Shown piece after piece: positions 43,094 through 51,995 of a stretch of 64,000 nucleotides of DNA. The notes beneath the pieces are model-generated. The model had not been told where the DNA came from and made no database searches. It was given only the letters and a program-made list of their open reading frames with translations. Origin of the DNA: Clostridia bacterium (GTDB taxonomy: Bacteria; Bacillota; Peptococcia; DRI-13; UBA5745); NCBI GenBank assembly GCA_018434325.1, contig JAHDPO010000002.1:124001-188000 (forward strand), in the 5' to 3' direction. Numbering within the stretch: position 1 is the first letter of the stretch; each line of letters opens with the position of its first letter. The position numbers and the translations under genes are program-made.

Positions 43094-44248
43094 TCAGCCC
43101 TTCAACATAATTTCCTGGACAGCGGCTACGCCTTTGCCCAAGGGGCAATCCCAGCCCAAGCCCTTGAGGGTCATTTCCAGGCAGGCGATGGTGGCTAAAA
43201 TATCGGCCTCCGTAATATAGCCCAAATGGCCGATACGGAAAATATCTTTTTCCATCTTACCCTGGCCGGCGGCGATAACAACATTATATTTATCCCGCAT
43301 GATCTTGGTGATTTGCTTTACATCGATATCGCCGGGCTTCATCACGGCGGTGACGGCGGCAGAGGCGGCGGCGTCGCCGGCCAGCGGCGTCAGGCCCAGG
43401 GCCTTGACGGCGGCTCTGACCATTTCCCGATATTTGCCGTGACGGGCCTGGATATTTTCCAGCCCCTCCTCCTCCATCATGAGCAGGCTTTCCCGGAGGC
43501 CGGTAATCAGGCTGGCTGCCGGCGTATAGGGTGTGGTATTTTTTTCGTCCAGGTTCTTTTTCGCCGCCTTCAAACTAAAATAGAAGGACGGTGTTTGACA
43601 AGCCTCCTGAAGGGCCCAGGCCTTGGGGCTGACGCTGATAAAGGCCAGGCCGGGCGGCAGCATGAAGGCTTTTTGGGAACCGCTGACCACCACATCCAGC
43701 TTCCAGGCGTCTACCTCCAGAGGAGATACGGCCATGCCGCTGATGGCGTCCACCACAAAGATGGCGGGATGATCGCCGCAGGCTTCCCGCAGGGCTTTGA
43801 TATCATGGGTGACGCCGGTGGAGGTTTCGTTGTGGGTAGCGTAAATCGCCTTGATTTCTTTGGCTGTATCGGCGGCCAAAGCCTGGGCCAGAGCCTGGGG
43901 ATCAGCCTGCCGGCCCCACTGACCGGCAATAACCTGAACGTCGGCGCCGTAAGTTTTGGCGATCTTGATCCAGCGCTCGGCAAAATTACCATATTCCAGA
44001 ACCAGAACCTTATCGCCGGGATTAATAAAATTGCTGACGGCCGCTTCCATGGCGCCGCTGCCGGAGGAGGTAAGGATCAGCAGGTCATTTTCTGTCTGAT
44101 AAACCTTTTTTACTTTATCGGTAACTTCCCGGATGATGGCGGAAAACCCGGGGGTTCTGTGGCCCACTGCCGGATTGGCTAAGGCGTGGAGTACTCGCTG
44201 GGGAATCGGTGTAGGACCGGGAATCATCAGTAATTGCTTGTCATTCAT
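43094..44248 (-). CDS. Class V aminotransferase (phosphoserine or serine-pyruvate type)
   Basis: The 384-residue PLP enzyme has the start MIPGPTPIPQRVL, the PLP lysine in VVSGSQKAFMLPPG and the C-terminal RIGHLGY of the alanine-glyoxylate/serine-pyruvate aminotransferase group. Next to serA and behind a serine-type T-box it most likely serves as the phosphoserine aminotransferase of serine synthesis, as in organisms lacking a classical SerC. The start at 44248 has GAGGAAGA upstream. Confidence 0.88.
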   Translation of the reverse strand: MNDKQLLMIPGPTPIPQRVLHALANPAVGHRTPGFSAIIREVTDKVKKVYQTENDLLILTSSGSGAMEAAVSNFINPGDKVLVLEYGNFAERWIKIAKTYGADVQVIAGQWGRQADPQALAQALAADTAKEIKAIYATHNETSTGVTHDIKALREACGDHPAIFVVDAISGMAVSPLEVDAWKLDVVVSGSQKAFMLPPGLAFISVSPKAWALQEACQTPSFYFSLKAAKKNLDEKNTTPYTPAASLITGLRESLLMMEEEGLENIQARHGKYREMVRAAVKALGLTPLAGDAAASAAVTAVMKPGDIDVKQITKIMRDKYNVVIAAGQGKMEKDIFRIGHLGYITEADILATIACLEMTLKGLGWDCPLGKGVAAVQEIMLKG

Positions 44249-44307
44249 TGGGTCTTCCTCCCTTTTTCTCACGTTTGCTGAGGATGGTGAACGCCTTTTT
44301 GGGCAAT

Positions 44308-44640
44308 AAAAAAACGTCCCACATCCCGGATTCTATCCTGGGACGAGACGTCTGCTCGCGGTACCACCCAAGTTGCCCTTATCAACGGAAATACCTTGCC
44401 CGGGAAAGCTGTGCTCCCCCGATATCGCCGCCATAAAAAGCCACCTCATTTAGCGCTTAACGGACGCTGCCGGTACGGCTCATCGCCGCCTGCTCCAGGG
44501 CGGAATCAGTTGCAAGACTGCCGGCTTCCACCAACCGCCGGCTCTCTGTAAGGCTTGCAGCCTACGTTCCCCTTCACTGCATTTCGTATGCAATGCCCCT
44601 TCACCTCTAAAGGCTCAGGTCATTTATTGCCCCATTATAA
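44308..44640 (-). promoter_or_regulatory. T-box riboswitch, probably serine-specific
   Basis: The minus strand contains the hallmark GGTGGTACCGCG (44368-44357), followed by a terminator hairpin with CGTCCCA and TGGGACG ending in seven T (44314-44308). Upstream is a long stem I region with AGAGAG and GGTTGGTG. The likely specifier loop CTGATTCCGCC contains TCC (44504-44502), a serine codon. The riboswitch should bind uncharged tRNA-Ser and allow read-through into the aminotransferase and serA genes. Confidence 0.9.
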
Positions 44641-44765
44641 ACCGGCTTTCGGAAAAATGCAAGGCATTAAAAATATTTTTTAAAGATTACAGAAAAATAG
44701 GAATATAACACCAAACTGTGACTATAGCCATCTACAATGAATACATAAGGATGAAAAAAGGGCAA

Positions 44766-44785
44766 GCTAATAGCAAGCTATTAGC
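44766..44785. promoter_or_regulatory. Perfect 20-bp palindrome upstream of the OadG-like gene
   Basis: GCTAATAGC-aa-GCTATTAGC forms a near-continuous palindrome (9-bp arms) 33 bp before the start codon. It is a possible operator or mRNA hairpin. Confidence 0.45.
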
Positions 44786-44818
44786 CAGGTAGTAACCAGA
44801 TAATAAAAGGAGGGGCCT

Positions 44819-45067
44819 ATGAAAAAGCTGATCAAACTATTAACCTTGGTTATGATGTTGTGCTGTTCCTGGAGCGGCGCACTCTATGCCAATGATTTGA
44901 CTCTGCAGACCCCTGCTGCCGGAGAGTACCGGTTATTTGCCGCTGCCTTCGTCGTTTTGGCCCTGATCATGATTTTCCTGATCGCGATGATCATCGTCGG
45001 ATTCAAAAGATCACAGAGGCAGCTTATCGAGGCTCAAAATGACAGGAAAAAGGAAAATCAGACTTAA
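44819..45067 (+). CDS. Small signal-peptide/membrane protein, OadG-like
   Basis: The 82-residue protein has an N-terminal signal-like segment (MKKLIKLLTLVMMLCCSWSG), a transmembrane helix (about 42-62) and a charged tail. OadG, the gamma subunit of Na+-pumping decarboxylases, is a small single-span protein encoded with the alpha subunit; the gene following here encodes a carboxyltransferase of that type. AAAGGAGG precedes the ATG. The assignment rests on size and position more than on sequence. Confidence 0.5.
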   Translation: MKKLIKLLTLVMMLCCSWSGALYANDLTLQTPAAGEYRLFAAAFVVLALIMIFLIAMIIVGFKRSQRQLIEAQNDRKKENQT

Positions 45068-45181
45068 ACAGAGGAGAAGCTATAAAAAAGTATACATTTT
45101 CTCTGGCTCTTAAAAGTATTTAAGAGCTTATTTTTTATTGTATAATATAGCTTACTCTACAGTTTGGTCAGGAGGTTGGAC

Positions 45182-46522
45182 ATGCAACAAAGGATAAAGA
45201 TTACTGATACGACGCTGCGGGATGCCCATCAATCGCTGCTGGCCACCAGGATGAAGACGGAAGATATGCTGCCGATTCTGGCAAAGATGGATCAAGTAGG
45301 CTACCAATCCCTGGAGGTATGGGGGGGAGCCACTTTTGATACTTGCATGCGGTTTTTAAACGAGGACCCTTGGACCAGGCTGGATCAAATCAAGTCCCGC
45401 CTGAAAAAAACTCCCGTTCAAATGCTGCTGCGGGGCCAAAATTTAGTAGGTTACCGCCATTATACCGATGACGTGGTCGAAGCCTTTGTCAAGAAGGCCG
45501 TAGCCCACGGTGTGGATATTTTCCGGATTTTTGACGCCCTTAATGATCCGGAGAACGTGGCAAAGGCTATTGAAGCGGTTAAAAAAGAAGGCGCCCATGT
45601 TCAGGCTGCCATCAGTTTTACCATCAGCCCCGTTCATGATCTGGATTATTTCGTCAAGCTAAGCAAGACTTTGGCCGGTCTGGGGGCCGATTCGATTTGC
45701 ATTAAAGATATGGCAGGCTTATGCGCTCCTTACGTATGCTACCAGCTGGTGGCCGATATTAAGAAAGCGGTGAATCTGCCGGTACAGCTCCATACTCATT
45801 ACACCAGCGGTCTGGGCTCTATGATGTATTTAAAAGGCATAGAAGCCGGCGCTGCGGTTATCGATACGGCCGCCTCCGCCATGGCGCTCTCTACTTCGCA
45901 GCCGGCCACGGAGGTCATGGTGGCGGCTCTGGCGGATACGCCTTACGACACCGGCCTGGATATGAACTTGCTGACGGAGATCAATGATTACTTTAAGGAA
46001 ATCCGCAAAAAATACGGCGCTGTGGACGTTTCGCCCAGCCAGGTGGATACCCAGGTGCTGAAATATCAGATTCCCGGCGGCATGTTGTCTAATTTTATCA
46101 ATCAATTAAAGGAACTGCAGGCCCTGGACCGTTTGCAGGAGGTGCTGGATGAAGTGCCCCGGGTTCGCCAGGATTTGGGCTATCCGCCTTTGGTGACGCC
46201 TACCAGCCAGATGGTGGGCCAGCAAGCGGTAACCAATGTATTGGCCGGCCGTTATGTAATGGTTTCCAGCGAAGTCAAAAGCTATTTAAAAGGCATGTAT
46301 GGCAAGACTCCCGGCCCGGTCAGCGCCGAGCTGCAAAATCGGGTGCTGCGGGGTGAAAAGCCCATCAGCGGCCGCAGTGTGGACACGCTGTCGCCTATGC
46401 TGCCGTCACTGCGCCAAGAGGCTGGGGAATTGATTACCAGCGAAGAAGACCTGCTGCTTTACGCCATGTTTCCGGCAGTAGCCAGGACGTTCCTGGAAAA
46501 TCGCCAGAAAGCGACAGCCTAA
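45182..46522 (+). CDS. Carboxyltransferase subunit of oxaloacetate decarboxylase or pyruvate carboxylase (OadA/PycB), without biotin domain
   Basis: The 446-residue enzyme has the carboxyltransferase start TDTTLRDAHQSLLATRM, metal- and substrate-site segments (LLRGQNLVGYRHY, FDALND, LHTHYTSGLG) and the conserved domain following. It interconverts oxaloacetate and pyruvate using carboxybiotin. The usual C-terminal biotinyl domain with MKM is absent, so a separate carrier is needed. GGAGGT precedes the ATG. No beta subunit gene (oadB) or biotin carboxylase is in the window. Confidence 0.9.
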   Translation: MQQRIKITDTTLRDAHQSLLATRMKTEDMLPILAKMDQVGYQSLEVWGGATFDTCMRFLNEDPWTRLDQIKSRLKKTPVQMLLRGQNLVGYRHYTDDVVEAFVKKAVAHGVDIFRIFDALNDPENVAKAIEAVKKEGAHVQAAISFTISPVHDLDYFVKLSKTLAGLGADSICIKDMAGLCAPYVCYQLVADIKKAVNLPVQLHTHYTSGLGSMMYLKGIEAGAAVIDTAASAMALSTSQPATEVMVAALADTPYDTGLDMNLLTEINDYFKEIRKKYGAVDVSPSQVDTQVLKYQIPGGMLSNFINQLKELQALDRLQEVLDEVPRVRQDLGYPPLVTPTSQMVGQQAVTNVLAGRYVMVSSEVKSYLKGMYGKTPGPVSAELQNRVLRGEKPISGRSVDTLSPMLPSLRQEAGELITSEEDLLLYAMFPAVARTFLENRQKATA

Positions 46523-46541
46523 GATTTATGAGATTTAAATG

Positions 46542-46592
46542 AAAAAAGCCGCTGCCAATTGGTGTGAACACCAGTGGGCGGCGGTCTTTTTA
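46542..46592. terminator. Bidirectional terminator
   Basis: AAAAAAGCCGCTGCC and GGGCGGCGGTCTTTTT pair, with an inner helix TTGGTGT/ACACCAG, between convergent genes. Confidence 0.88.
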
Positions 46593-46607
46593 AATTCGGT
46601 ATTTGAT

Positions 46608-47876
46608 TTATTTGCCGGCCACCGGCGAGCTTGCGGCAGCGCATTTGGCGGCGGCAGTGTTTGCCTGGCATTGACCGGTTTGGTATTGGGGAATGAAATA
46701 AGCAAATATGGTGGAAAGAAGCCCCACTGCCGCTATGGTATACATGGCGGCGGACAGGCCGTAATGGTCGCCCAGCCAGCCGATAACCGGCACAGCTATG
46801 CCGCCCACGCTGACGCCCAGACCCAGGGTAATACCGCCGGCCAGGCCGATGCGGTTGGGCAGGAAGCACTGGCCCATGGTAACCATGGTGCTGTAAGGGC
46901 CGTTGATGGTCAAGGCAAGGGGGATTAGCAAAAAGGTGGCAAAATAAACGTTTTTAGTAAAGGCAAGCAAGAAGAGTAACGGAACCATGGCCGTGAAGCC
47001 GATACGGATAATTTTGTTGAAGCCGTAGCGGTCGGCCAGACGGCCGCCAATCAAAGTGGCGCAAGCTCCCGAAAGGGAAAAAAGCGTCAGTTTCATGCTG
47101 CCGGAGGCATTGGATTGCAAAAGGACGCTCACCCAGTATAAAGGGATAAAGGTGGTCATGCCATAAGTGATGATGGAGCGGGCAAATACTGCTGCCGATA
47201 GCTTGGCGAAGGCCGGCCAATCGTCTTTGGCCGCAACGGCAGGCTCGCTGTCGTCGTCATCAAGCTCATACTCTATGCCGGCCCTTTCTGCAGCGGAAAA
47301 AGGCAGCTGGCGGAGGCAGAAAAAAAGAATGGCGGCCATAACGGAAGCCGGGATCAAAAACACAGCCGTACCTTTGATGCCGAAAGCTATTAAGGCTGCG
47401 GAAGCGATGAGCGGTCCCAGGGCAAAGCCGATGCTGCCGCCGGCAGCAAAGTTGCTCATGCCGGTACTCTTATTCTTGCCGGCTACCAGATTGGCGATTC
47501 GGCTGCCTTCGGGATGAAAAAGAGCTACGCCCAGGCCGGAAATCATGACGGATAAGAATATGGCCCAATAGTTATTCAAAAAACCCACCGCTGCCAGGCC
47601 GCTGCCGGCTAAAACAATACCCAGGCTCATCAGCCAGGGATAAGAGGCTTTATCGCCCAGGTAACCGAAAAGCGGCTGCACAATAGAAGAAACAAAGTTG
47701 GCCGCAAAAACCAGACCTGCCGCCGAAGCGTAGCTGATATTGTTGCTGGCTACCAAAAAAGGCAGAATAGCCGGTAAAGCGCCCTGATTGATATCTGTGC
47801 AAATATGGCCGAACATCAGCAAATAACTGTAATAGCCGTTTTTTGACGCACCGGCGCTTTTGGCTGTGCTGCCCAT
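46608..47876 (-). CDS. MFS transporter (fosmidomycin resistance Fsr-like)
   Basis: The 422-residue membrane protein has twelve hydrophobic segments and Fsr-like motifs (HICTDINQGALPAILPFL, GYLGDKA, ALFHPEGSR). Such proteins export drugs or metabolites by proton exchange. The ATG at 47876 has GGAGG nine bases upstream; the open frame extends to 47945 without support. The C-terminal tail is cysteine- and alanine-rich. Confidence 0.85.
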   Translation of the reverse strand: MGSTAKSAGASKNGYYSYLLMFGHICTDINQGALPAILPFLVASNNISYASAAGLVFAANFVSSIVQPLFGYLGDKASYPWLMSLGIVLAGSGLAAVGFLNNYWAIFLSVMISGLGVALFHPEGSRIANLVAGKNKSTGMSNFAAGGSIGFALGPLIASAALIAFGIKGTAVFLIPASVMAAILFFCLRQLPFSAAERAGIEYELDDDDSEPAVAAKDDWPAFAKLSAAVFARSIITYGMTTFIPLYWVSVLLQSNASGSMKLTLFSLSGACATLIGGRLADRYGFNKIIRIGFTAMVPLLFLLAFTKNVYFATFLLIPLALTINGPYSTMVTMGQCFLPNRIGLAGGITLGLGVSVGGIAVPVIGWLGDHYGLSAAMYTIAAVGLLSTIFAYFIPQYQTGQCQANTAAAKCAAASSPVAGK

Positions 47877-47958
47877 AATAATAAAACCTCCGAATCCGCA
47901 AAGTAAGTCCATTATAGCAGAAGTCTTCAGAGAATAACAGGGCAAAAGCTTGCGGAAG

Positions 47959-48390
47959 CTAGTGTAAATATTTTTTCAGTCTTTCTTCATTTACCTCTTC
48001 CGTGTAAAGGAGCTGTCTGGCCAGGTTAATTACCGGTATGTCCGCAGCCTTGCATTTATCGATGCTTTTAGTGATATCGACAATACCCATGGCGGTGTCC
48101 CGGATGATCATTTCCGCGGCCTGCCGGGGCGTATTGCCCGCCGGGGCTTTTAGGCCGGCCATTGCCTGGGAAGCCGGTTTCTCCGGGAGAACCAGATTCC
48201 CCACTGCCTGGCCTGCAGCGTTGAGCATTTGTAAAGCCTGATTGTTGATATAATCATAGCGCAAAAGCTGGGTGCCCAGATGTTCCTGCATATTCGGATC
48301 ATCAATGATTTGAGACAATTGTCTGGTTGCTAGCTGGCCTGCCTGGGAATTTTGATAAACCTGGTTGAGAAGCTCGGTATTAACGTCCAT
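47959..48390 (-). CDS. Conserved-looking hypothetical helical protein
   Basis: The 143-residue product is rich in predicted helices (QLATRQLSQIIDDPNMQEHL, MIIRDTAMGIVDITKSIDKC) with no signal peptide. The ATG has AAGGAAGGG upstream and the coding composition matches the neighbours, so it is probably a real gene. It lies 82 bp upstream of the MFS gene on the same strand. I do not recognise the family; a four-helix bundle is possible. Confidence 0.65.
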   Translation of the reverse strand: MDVNTELLNQVYQNSQAGQLATRQLSQIIDDPNMQEHLGTQLLRYDYINNQALQMLNAAGQAVGNLVLPEKPASQAMAGLKAPAGNTPRQAAEMIIRDTAMGIVDITKSIDKCKAADIPVINLARQLLYTEEVNEERLKKYLH

Positions 48391-48516
48391 AGGTATAGTC
48401 CCTTCCTTATTTTATCGTGTCTTTACTATGCCCAGATTTTGCCTTATTATGAAATGTCTCTTATTGACAGTGATTCCTGGCCAAGCTATGATAGAAATGA
48501 AAAGGAGGTATCGGTG

Positions 48517-50163
48517 ATGAAAGTTATTATTGTAGGCGGCGTGGCCGGCGGGGCTTCTGCCGCTGCCAGGCTGCGGCGCCTGGATGAAAATGCTCAGATT
48601 ATCCTGCTGGAGCGGGGCGGTTATATTTCTTTTGCCAACTGTGGCTTACCTTATTATATTGGCGGCGTCATCAAGGAAAAATCCAGCCTCACCCTGCAAA
48701 CTCCTCAGGGCTTTGGCAAGCGGTTTAATATTGACGTCCGCATCAATTCCCAGGTGACGGCCATCGATCGCCAGGCCAAGACCGTTACCGTCAGCGAGGG
48801 AGATAAAACCTACAGTGAAAGCTATGATAAGCTGATCCTCTCCCCCGGAGCGGAGCCGGTCCGGCCGCCCATTGAAGGCGTTAACTCTCCCCGGGTCTTT
48901 ACTTTACGTAATATTCCGGATACCTTGCGTATCGATGAATTTATTAAGGCCAATAAGCCCCAAAAAGCCGTGATCGTCGGCGGCGGTCCCATCGGCATCG
49001 AGATGGCGGAAAACCTGGCGGAAAAAGGTATTGCCGTCACCATTGTCGAGATGCTGGATCAGCTTTTGACACCTCTCGATTACGACATGGCCTGCAATGT
49101 CCATAATTATATCCGCACCAAAGGCGTCGAGGTACTTTTGGGAGCGGCGGTAAAGAAAATGGAGGATACCGGCTCCCAGCTGCTGGTCAGCGTCGGTGAC
49201 GAAGGCCGGCAGATTGCTGCCGATTTGCTGATCTTGTCCATCGGCGTCCGGCCGGAAAGCGGTTTAGCCAAGGATGCGGGCCTGGAAATGGGTCAGCGGG
49301 GCATGGTGGCGGTAGACGACGGCATGCAGACTTCGGATCCGGATATCTATGCCGTGGGCGACGTCATTGAGGTAAACCACTTTGTCACCGGACAGAAGGC
49401 CGCTATCCAGTTAGCCGGTCCCGCCAATCGTCAGGGCCGCATTGCCGCCGACAATATCTGTGGTTTAAACAGCCGTTACACCGGTACTCAGGGCTCATCG
49501 ATCCTGAAAGTTTTCGATATGACTGTAGCCTCCACCGGCATCAACGAAAAGACGGCTAAGGCCCTGGGCTTAGATTATGAGAAGTCCTTCACGTTCTCAG
49601 CCAATCATGCCGGCTATTATCCCGGCGGCCGGGATATGAATATCAAAGTGATTTTCGATAAGCAAAGCGGCAGGATTCTGGGGGCGCAGGTAGTGGGCTT
49701 TGAAGGCAGCGACAAGCGCTGCGACGTATTGGCTACCGCTATCCGTTTCGGCGCCACTGCCGGCGATCTGACCAGGCTGGAGCTGTGCTATGCGCCGCCC
49801 TACTCTTCCGCCAAAGATCCCGTCAATATGGCCGGTTTTGCGATTGAGAATATTCTTGCCGGCCGGGTTAAGGTTTTCCACTGGCATGATATCGCCGGGC
49901 TGCCCCGGGACGGCAGTGTCCAGCTCCTTGATACCAGGGAAAAGGCGGAGTTTGCCGCAGGCAGTATCCCGGACTTTATCAATATCCCCTTAGATGAATT
50001 AAGAGAACGCATAAATGAGCTGGATCCGGCCAAACCCGTCTACGTCCATTGCCTCAGCGGCATGCGCAGTTACGTGGCCTGCCGGATTCTGGCCCAAAAA
50101 GGATTTGATTGTTACAACTTAAGCGGCGGCTACCGCCAGTATACGGTGGTTCATCCGCGCTGA
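48517..50163 (+). CDS. CoA-disulfide reductase/NADH-dependent persulfide reductase with C-terminal rhodanese domain
   Basis: The 549-residue product begins with an FAD domain (IIVGGVAGGASAAARL) and the single active-site cysteine Cys42 in SFANCGLPYYIGG that defines CoA-disulfide reductases. It has an NAD site (VIVGGGPIGIEMAE) and, from about residue 460, a rhodanese domain with active-site loop CLSGMRS. The same fusion in other bacteria reduces CoA-persulfide, polysulfide or CoA-disulfide with NAD(P)H. The start at 48517 has AAAGGAGGT. It precedes the hydrogenase gene by 28 bp and is likely co-transcribed with it. Confidence 0.9.
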   Translation: MKVIIVGGVAGGASAAARLRRLDENAQIILLERGGYISFANCGLPYYIGGVIKEKSSLTLQTPQGFGKRFNIDVRINSQVTAIDRQAKTVTVSEGDKTYSESYDKLILSPGAEPVRPPIEGVNSPRVFTLRNIPDTLRIDEFIKANKPQKAVIVGGGPIGIEMAENLAEKGIAVTIVEMLDQLLTPLDYDMACNVHNYIRTKGVEVLLGAAVKKMEDTGSQLLVSVGDEGRQIAADLLILSIGVRPESGLAKDAGLEMGQRGMVAVDDGMQTSDPDIYAVGDVIEVNHFVTGQKAAIQLAGPANRQGRIAADNICGLNSRYTGTQGSSILKVFDMTVASTGINEKTAKALGLDYEKSFTFSANHAGYYPGGRDMNIKVIFDKQSGRILGAQVVGFEGSDKRCDVLATAIRFGATAGDLTRLELCYAPPYSSAKDPVNMAGFAIENILAGRVKVFHWHDIAGLPRDGSVQLLDTREKAEFAAGSIPDFINIPLDELRERINELDPAKPVYVHCLSGMRSYVACRILAQKGFDCYNLSGGYRQYTVVHPR

Positions 50164-50191
50164 GCATCAAGGCGATAAAGGGGTGTTAAAC

Positions 50192-51940
50192 ATGAGCAAA
50201 ATGGTTAATTTAACAATTAATGGCCAGGCAGTCAGTGTTCCCGGTGATATGACTATTTTAGCGGCAGCCAGAAGTATCGGCGTCAATGTACCTACCCTTT
50301 GCCATTTGGATCTTCACGAGCTGAAGGCCGTTAATCAAGTGGGGGTTTGCCGGGTCTGTGTCGTTGAGGTGGCGGGAGCCAGAAGCCTGGTGCCTGCTTG
50401 CTGTACGCCGGTGACGGAAGGCATGGCGGTAAAAACCAACACGCCCAGAGCGGTGATGGCCCGCCGTACCACGGTGGAGCTGCTGCTGTCCGATCATCCC
50501 TTTGAATGCCTGACTTGCGAGAAAAACCGCAGCTGCGACCTGCAAAAGCTGGCGGCAGACCTGGGCATACAGGAGGATTTGCGGTTTACCGGCCAAAAAT
50601 CCAGCCATGAGAAGGATCATTCCAGCAAGGCCATCAAGAGGAATCCCGATAAGTGTATTTTATGCCGGCGCTGTGAAACCATGTGCAATCAGGTCCAGAC
50701 CTGCGGCGTTATCTCAGCGGTCAACCGGGGCTTCAACACGACGATTGCCCCTGCCTTTGAAAAACCCTTGCAGGACAGCACCTGTACTTTCTGCGGCCAG
50801 TGTGTGGCTGTTTGTCCTACCGGCGCCCTTACGGAGGTCAATAATGTAAGGCATGTTTGGCAGGCCATCAACGATCCTGACAAATATGTGATGGTTCAGA
50901 CTGCTCCGGCAGTGCGGGTGGCTTTAGGCGAAGAGTTTGGCATGGAGCCGGGAACCATCGTCACCGGCAAAATGGTGGCTCTTTTGAGGCGTCTGGGCTT
51001 CGATAAGGTCTTTGATACGGATTTTGCTGCTGATCTGACCATTATTGAAGAAGCTTCCGAGATGATCCACCGGATTCAGCATGGCGGCACTCTGCCGATC
51101 CTGACCAGCTGCTGTCCGGCTTGGGTGAAGTTTTTCGAGCATCAATTCCCGGATCTGCTGGATATTCCCTCCACCTGTAAATCGCCCCATGAAATGTTTG
51201 GCGCTATTGCCAAAACCTTTTATGCGGAGAAATTCGGCATCGATCCCCAAAAAATCGTCGTGGTTTCCGTCATGCCCTGCCTGGCCAAAAAGTACGAATC
51301 CAGCAGGGAAGAGCTGTCCAATGACGGCCTGCAAAACGTGGATTTCGTCATTACCACCAGGGAGCTGGCCATGATGGCCCGGGAAGCCGGCCTTAATCTG
51401 GTCAACCTGCCCGACGAAGATTTCGATCATCCCCTGGGCGAATCCACCGGCGCCAGCGTTATCTTCGGCACCACCGGCGGCGTTATTGAAGCGGCGTTAA
51501 GGACGGCTTACGAATGGCTGACCAATCAGCCTCTGGAAAAAGTAGAATTTACCCAGCTCCGGGGCTTTGGCCAGATTCGGGAAGCTACGGTAAACATCGG
51601 CGGTACAGATTTCACCATCGGCGTGGCCCACGGCCTGGGCAATGCCAGGCGCATGCTGGAATCCATCCGCTCCGGCGAGAAAAAGTATGACGCCATTGAG
51701 ATCATGGCCTGTCCCGGCGGCTGCGTGGGCGGCGGCGGCCAGCCCTATCATCACGGCAACGTTAACTTAATCCGCAAGCGGGCTGAGGCCATCTACCGGG
51801 AAGATGCGGGCAAGCCGAAACGGAAATCCCATGAAAATAAGGATGTCATGAAGCTTTACGAAGAGTTTTTAGGCGACAAATACGGTGAGAAGGCTCACGA
51901 GCTGTTGCATACCCATTACACGATCCGTAAGCGCTATTAA
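50192..51940 (+). CDS. hydA: NADH-dependent-type [FeFe]-hydrogenase catalytic subunit (HydA)
   Basis: The 582-residue protein has an N-terminal 2Fe-2S domain (GVCRVCVVEV), a His-Cys-type cluster segment (DHPFECLTCEKNRSCDLQ), two 4Fe-4S clusters (CILCRRCETMC, CTFCGQCVAVCP) and the H-cluster signatures TSCCPAW, MPCLAKKYE and MACPGGCVGGGGQP. A C-terminal helix-rich tail follows. This layout is that of group A hydrogenases, including HydA of electron-bifurcating HydABC. No hydB or hydC is adjacent, so it may act alone or with subunits encoded elsewhere. Start at ATG 50192. Confidence 0.93.
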   Translation: MSKMVNLTINGQAVSVPGDMTILAAARSIGVNVPTLCHLDLHELKAVNQVGVCRVCVVEVAGARSLVPACCTPVTEGMAVKTNTPRAVMARRTTVELLLSDHPFECLTCEKNRSCDLQKLAADLGIQEDLRFTGQKSSHEKDHSSKAIKRNPDKCILCRRCETMCNQVQTCGVISAVNRGFNTTIAPAFEKPLQDSTCTFCGQCVAVCPTGALTEVNNVRHVWQAINDPDKYVMVQTAPAVRVALGEEFGMEPGTIVTGKMVALLRRLGFDKVFDTDFAADLTIIEEASEMIHRIQHGGTLPILTSCCPAWVKFFEHQFPDLLDIPSTCKSPHEMFGAIAKTFYAEKFGIDPQKIVVVSVMPCLAKKYESSREELSNDGLQNVDFVITTRELAMMAREAGLNLVNLPDEDFDHPLGESTGASVIFGTTGGVIEAALRTAYEWLTNQPLEKVEFTQLRGFGQIREATVNIGGTDFTIGVAHGLGNARRMLESIRSGEKKYDAIEIMACPGGCVGGGGQPYHHGNVNLIRKRAEAIYREDAGKPKRKSHENKDVMKLYEEFLGDKYGEKAHELLHTHYTIRKRY

Positions 51941-51951
51941 CTAAAAAACAG

Positions 51952-51987
51952 AAACGCCCAGTCTTTGCAGGCTGGGCGTTTTTTTAT
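51952..51987. terminator. Bidirectional terminator
   Basis: AACGCCCAG and CTGGGCGTT pair around tctttgcagg, with A-rich sequence before and seven T after. It ends the hydrogenase gene and the convergent MFS gene. Confidence 0.92.
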
Positions 51988-51995
51988 CATTGGTT

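Larger units (their letters stand above)
44249..44818. other. 570-bp intergenic region: T-box leader and divergent promoter region
   Basis: The left two thirds hold the T-box leader of the serine genes (44308-44640). The right part is AT-rich and carries a 20-bp palindrome (44766-44785) and the ribosome binding site of the OadG-like gene. No other gene is supported. Confidence 0.7.

Noticed and set aside
43226-44182. Plus-strand open frame of 318 codons opposite the aminotransferase gene
   Set aside because: Antisense shadow of a clear PLP enzyme gene, with no recognisable domain.
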